Of a stretch of DNA of 64,000 bases, positions 61,872 through 64,000 are shown in pieces; positions within the stretch are counted from its first letter, which is position 1, and the number at the start of each line of letters is the position of its first letter. The translations under genes were made by a program, and so were the position numbers. The stretch lies in the NCBI GenBank assembly GCA_037718865.1, contig JBBJMP010000007.1:124001-188000 (forward strand). Reading direction: 5' to 3'. Below the pieces are notes generated by a model. The model saw only the letters and a program-made list of their open reading frames with translations, did no database searches and was not told the origin of the DNA. This stretch comes from JADCRZ01 sp037718865. Lineage in GTDB: Bacteria > Bacteroidota > Bacteroidia > Chitinophagales > Chitinophagaceae.

Positions 61872-64000
61872 CTAAAACCGCAACAGCAGGTTTAAGCCGT
61901 AACTGCGTGCGGTTGGTACACCAAAGTTTTCCAACCCCTGCGCATTGGAGTTGTTATAACCGGATTCCGGATCGATATTGTCTGCAGCATTATAAATTAT
62001 CCAGAGGTTGCGTGCAACCAGGGATACGCTTGCTGACTGAAACGTATTAGGAAAAAATGTTTTGGGGAAGTTGTATCCCAGCGTTAACTGGCGCAATTTT
62101 ATAAAATCAGCATCTGTTATAAACTGATCTGTAAGCGATGCCCAGATGGTTGAGTAATACGTTTGCGCCGAAACAGTACCGCTATGAGGAGTACCGTTCT
62201 GCGCAACACCTGAAATAGGAATACCCTTCTCTCTTACGTTATTTTCCACTGTTCTCTTATCCAACCCGAATTGAGTACCGTAAGCATTGGTTGCTGAGTA
62301 AACCTGAGCTCCAAATTTACCATCCACCAGAAAACCCAAAGAAAAATTTTTATATCCCAGGCTATTGTTAATGCCTATTGTTAATGGCGGAACTCCCCTG
62401 CCTAATGGGGTTAAAGGGCCCTGAAGTGGTATTCCGGTGGCACTATTATATACTATTTGTCCTTTCTCGTTAGTTAATGCCCTGTTTCCTGCAATCATTC
62501 CAAAAGGCTTGCCTTCAAAATGGTAAATACCTCCATTCTGAGTTCTTGTTGTGGCATCAGGCAGAAAAATCGAAGTAAGCCCTTCAGAAATCTTTATAAC
62601 CTCGTTTTCATTGTAGGCCATATTGTAGCTGACATTCCAGTTAAAGTCAGCGGATTTTACCGGAGAACCGGTTATCAACAATTCAATACCCCTGTTTTTA
62701 ATTTTACCTACGTTTAAAGCAACGCTCGTGTAACCGGAAGACAAGGGAACAGAGGCATTCACAATATCATTTGTAGTCGTTCTGTCATATACTGTAAAAT
62801 CAATGCCTATACGATTGTTAAACATCCTTGTCTCAATACCTGCTTCCGTGGTAGTAGAAGTGTAAGGCGTCAATTTGTTAGGAATTGTATTACTGGTAAT
62901 ATTCATCAACGTTGCCCCAAGGTGTTGTTGAGCCTGAGCGGTGTATGTTAAGTCTAACCCATAAGGTTCAGGCGCACCACCACCAACCTGGGCCCATGAC
63001 CCCCGCACCTTTCCATAATCCAACCAGGATGGTTTTGACTTCCATGGTTCAGAAAATACAAGGCTTAGGCCGACTGAGGGATAAAACAAGTTGTTTTTTT
63101 CTTTAGCAAGCGTCGAGAACCAGTCCTGGCGACCAGTTAAGGTAAGGTACAGATATCCGTCATATCCAACATCGGCGGAAGCGAACACTGAGTTGATGCC
63201 GCTTCGCCTGAATACCTGGCCGAAAGCCTGGCTGCTACCATTAGAGATAAAATACTGAAAGGGTACATTAAAGAATCCACTGCTTAGTGAAACTCCCTGG
63301 ACTTTATTTCTCATTTGATTCCCGCCGGCAAGAGCGTTAACCGTAAAGCGCCCGAAATTTTTATTAAATCCCAGCAGAGCTTCGGCGTTGGATTCAAAGC
63401 TCACGTTTTGGTCAGTATTCATGCTGCCGCGGTTGTTGAAAGCAAGGCCTGAAGGCTGAATACCAAACCAATCAATGGTAAAATAATCCATGCCCAACCG
63501 GGCACGTGCATAAAGATATTCTGTGATATTATAACGTGTACTGAAGGATCCTATAAATCTGCGGCGGGTATCTCCATTACGTATCCGGTTGATGGCAAAA
63601 TAAGGATTTGTAGCAAAAATGTAGTCATTCCAAAGAGCTTCATTTCCATTTGCATTGTACCCGGGAGACAATGTACGCACATCAATATTAGTAGCAATGA
63701 TTTGAGCGCCGGCATTAGGGTTCAACTGAAAGTCAGCAGTGAACGTCCGATTTTTAGTTTCTTCTATGTTGTATTGTGCATTACCTTCAAATACAATCTT
63801 CTTTTTTAGATTGGCGGTTGCGCTAAGATTAAATGTCTTACGGTTCAGGCTATTGTTAGGCACTATTCCTTTGTTATCCAGGTTTGAAACAGAAAACCTG
63901 AAGTTTGCCGTTTCACTGCCTCCGGTAATGGCTATCGTGTTAGAAAATGTTTTACCGGTATTGTAAAAGTTTTTGATGTTGTCTTTCTGGGCGGTATATG
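61872..64000 (-). CDS. SusC/RagA family TonB-linked outer-membrane protein (N-terminus outside window)
   Basis: The visible part is about 709 codons and reads through the right edge (YTAQKDNIKNFYNTGKTFSN, TIAITGGSETANFRFSVSNL, DNKGIVPNNSLNRKTFNLSA); the GTG at 63861-63863 is internal, not a start. It is the barrel of a SusC-like channel, with typical strands (LTGRQDWFSTLAKEKNNLFY, YPSVGLSLVFSEPWKSKPSW) and a C-terminal GVPTARSYGLNLLLRF. The plug and signal peptide lie beyond the window. It is the first visible gene of the minus-strand catabolic locus and is followed by SusD after 35 bases. Confidence 0.94.
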   Translation of the reverse strand, partial: YTAQKDNIKNFYNTGKTFSNTIAITGGSETANFRFSVSNLDNKGIVPNNSLNRKTFNLSATANLKKKIVFEGNAQYNIEETKNRTFTADFQLNPNAGAQIIATNIDVRTLSPGYNANGNEALWNDYIFATNPYFAINRIRNGDTRRRFIGSFSTRYNITEYLYARARLGMDYFTIDWFGIQPSGLAFNNRGSMNTDQNVSFESNAEALLGFNKNFGRFTVNALAGGNQMRNKVQGVSLSSGFFNVPFQYFISNGSSQAFGQVFRRSGINSVFASADVGYDGYLYLTLTGRQDWFSTLAKEKNNLFYPSVGLSLVFSEPWKSKPSWLDYGKVRGSWAQVGGGAPEPYGLDLTYTAQAQQHLGATLMNITSNTIPNKLTPYTSTTTEAGIETRMFNNRIGIDFTVYDRTTTNDIVNASVPLSSGYTSVALNVGKIKNRGIELLITGSPVKSADFNWNVSYNMAYNENEVIKISEGLTSIFLPDATTRTQNGGIYHFEGKPFGMIAGNRALTNEKGQIVYNSATGIPLQGPLTPLGRGVPPLTIGINNSLGYKNFSLGFLVDGKFGAQVYSATNAYGTQFGLDKRTVENNVREKGIPISGVAQNGTPHSGTVSAQTYYSTIWASLTDQFITDADFIKLRQLTLGYNFPKTFFPNTFQSASVSLVARNLWIIYNAADNIDPESGYNNSNAQGLENFGVPTARSYGLNLLLRF

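Noticed and set aside
1..64000. CRISPR array, rRNA operon or restriction-modification genes.
   Set aside because: No regular repeat-spacer pattern, no rRNA sequence and no methyltransferase with restriction motifs were seen; the one methyltransferase-like gene (34885-35661) lacks DNA-target motifs.

Overview
The window comes from a member of the Bacteroidota, most likely a Chitinophagaceae-like soil or freshwater bacterium. The signs are two SusC/SusD pairs, several TonB-dependent receptors with carboxypeptidase-like N-terminal domains, a large secreted protein ending in a type IX secretion sorting domain, a DUF6443-type RHS protein, a TAnnTTTG-type promoter, and a near absence of Shine-Dalgarno sequences. 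No ribosomal RNA genes are present. One tRNA gene (tRNA-Arg, anticodon TCT) lies at 21276-21349.

Layout. 1-12.1 kb looks like stable chromosomal background: slipin plus NfeD protease, a GH63-like glucosidase, a TonB-dependent receptor, a DUF3347 lipoprotein, an ABC-F ATPase and a patatin/BamA-like protein. 12.1-17.2 kb is a polymorphic-toxin locus on the minus strand: a GC-rich RHS core, an AT-richer tip ending in a type-24 toxin domain, and a probable immunity gene. The RHS gene is broken in two places, after the signal peptide and at the HYYPFG motif just before the tip. 17.6-21.2 kb is a secreted beta-helix/PA14 protein. 21.35-26.2 kb, downstream of the tRNA, is an accessory island: an AbiJ-like protein, a TIR-domain protein, a DUF4160-like gene, and remnants (DUF6934, DUF433, unidentified pieces). 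26.2-37.3 kb mixes intact genes (NamZ-like muramidase, TPP-riboswitch-controlled PnuC/PnuT transporter with an acyl-CoA dehydrogenase-like gene, AHSA1 protein, three regulators or their targets) with clear decay: a UvrA/AraC junction scar and a TonB-dependent receptor broken by two one-base changes.

37.6-64 kb is carbohydrate-uptake and catabolism territory. A SusC/SusD pair and an exported amidohydrolase (37.6-43.6 kb) are followed by a lipoprotein/membrane-protein pair. A plus-strand run at 46.5-53.5 kb encodes two TolB-like propeller proteins, a Tat-type TIM-barrel isomerase, a DUF5916 protein and a NIPSNAP protein. A minus-strand run at 53.6-64 kb encodes SusC, SusD, two Tat-signal mannonate-dehydratase-like proteins, two signal-peptide RraA-like aldolases, a BASS-family transporter and a mutarotase-like protein. 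The last group is the most interesting reading: dehydratase and pyruvate-aldolase-type enzymes appear to be exported and sit next to a transporter family that includes pyruvate carriers, which would allow a sugar-acid cleavage route outside the cytoplasm.

Several genes carry single-base frameshifts that one inserted or deleted base would repair (16.86, 23.2, 31.76, 32.4 and 45.85 kb). The sequence cannot say whether these are real decay, switching tracts or assembly errors; raw-read coverage would.
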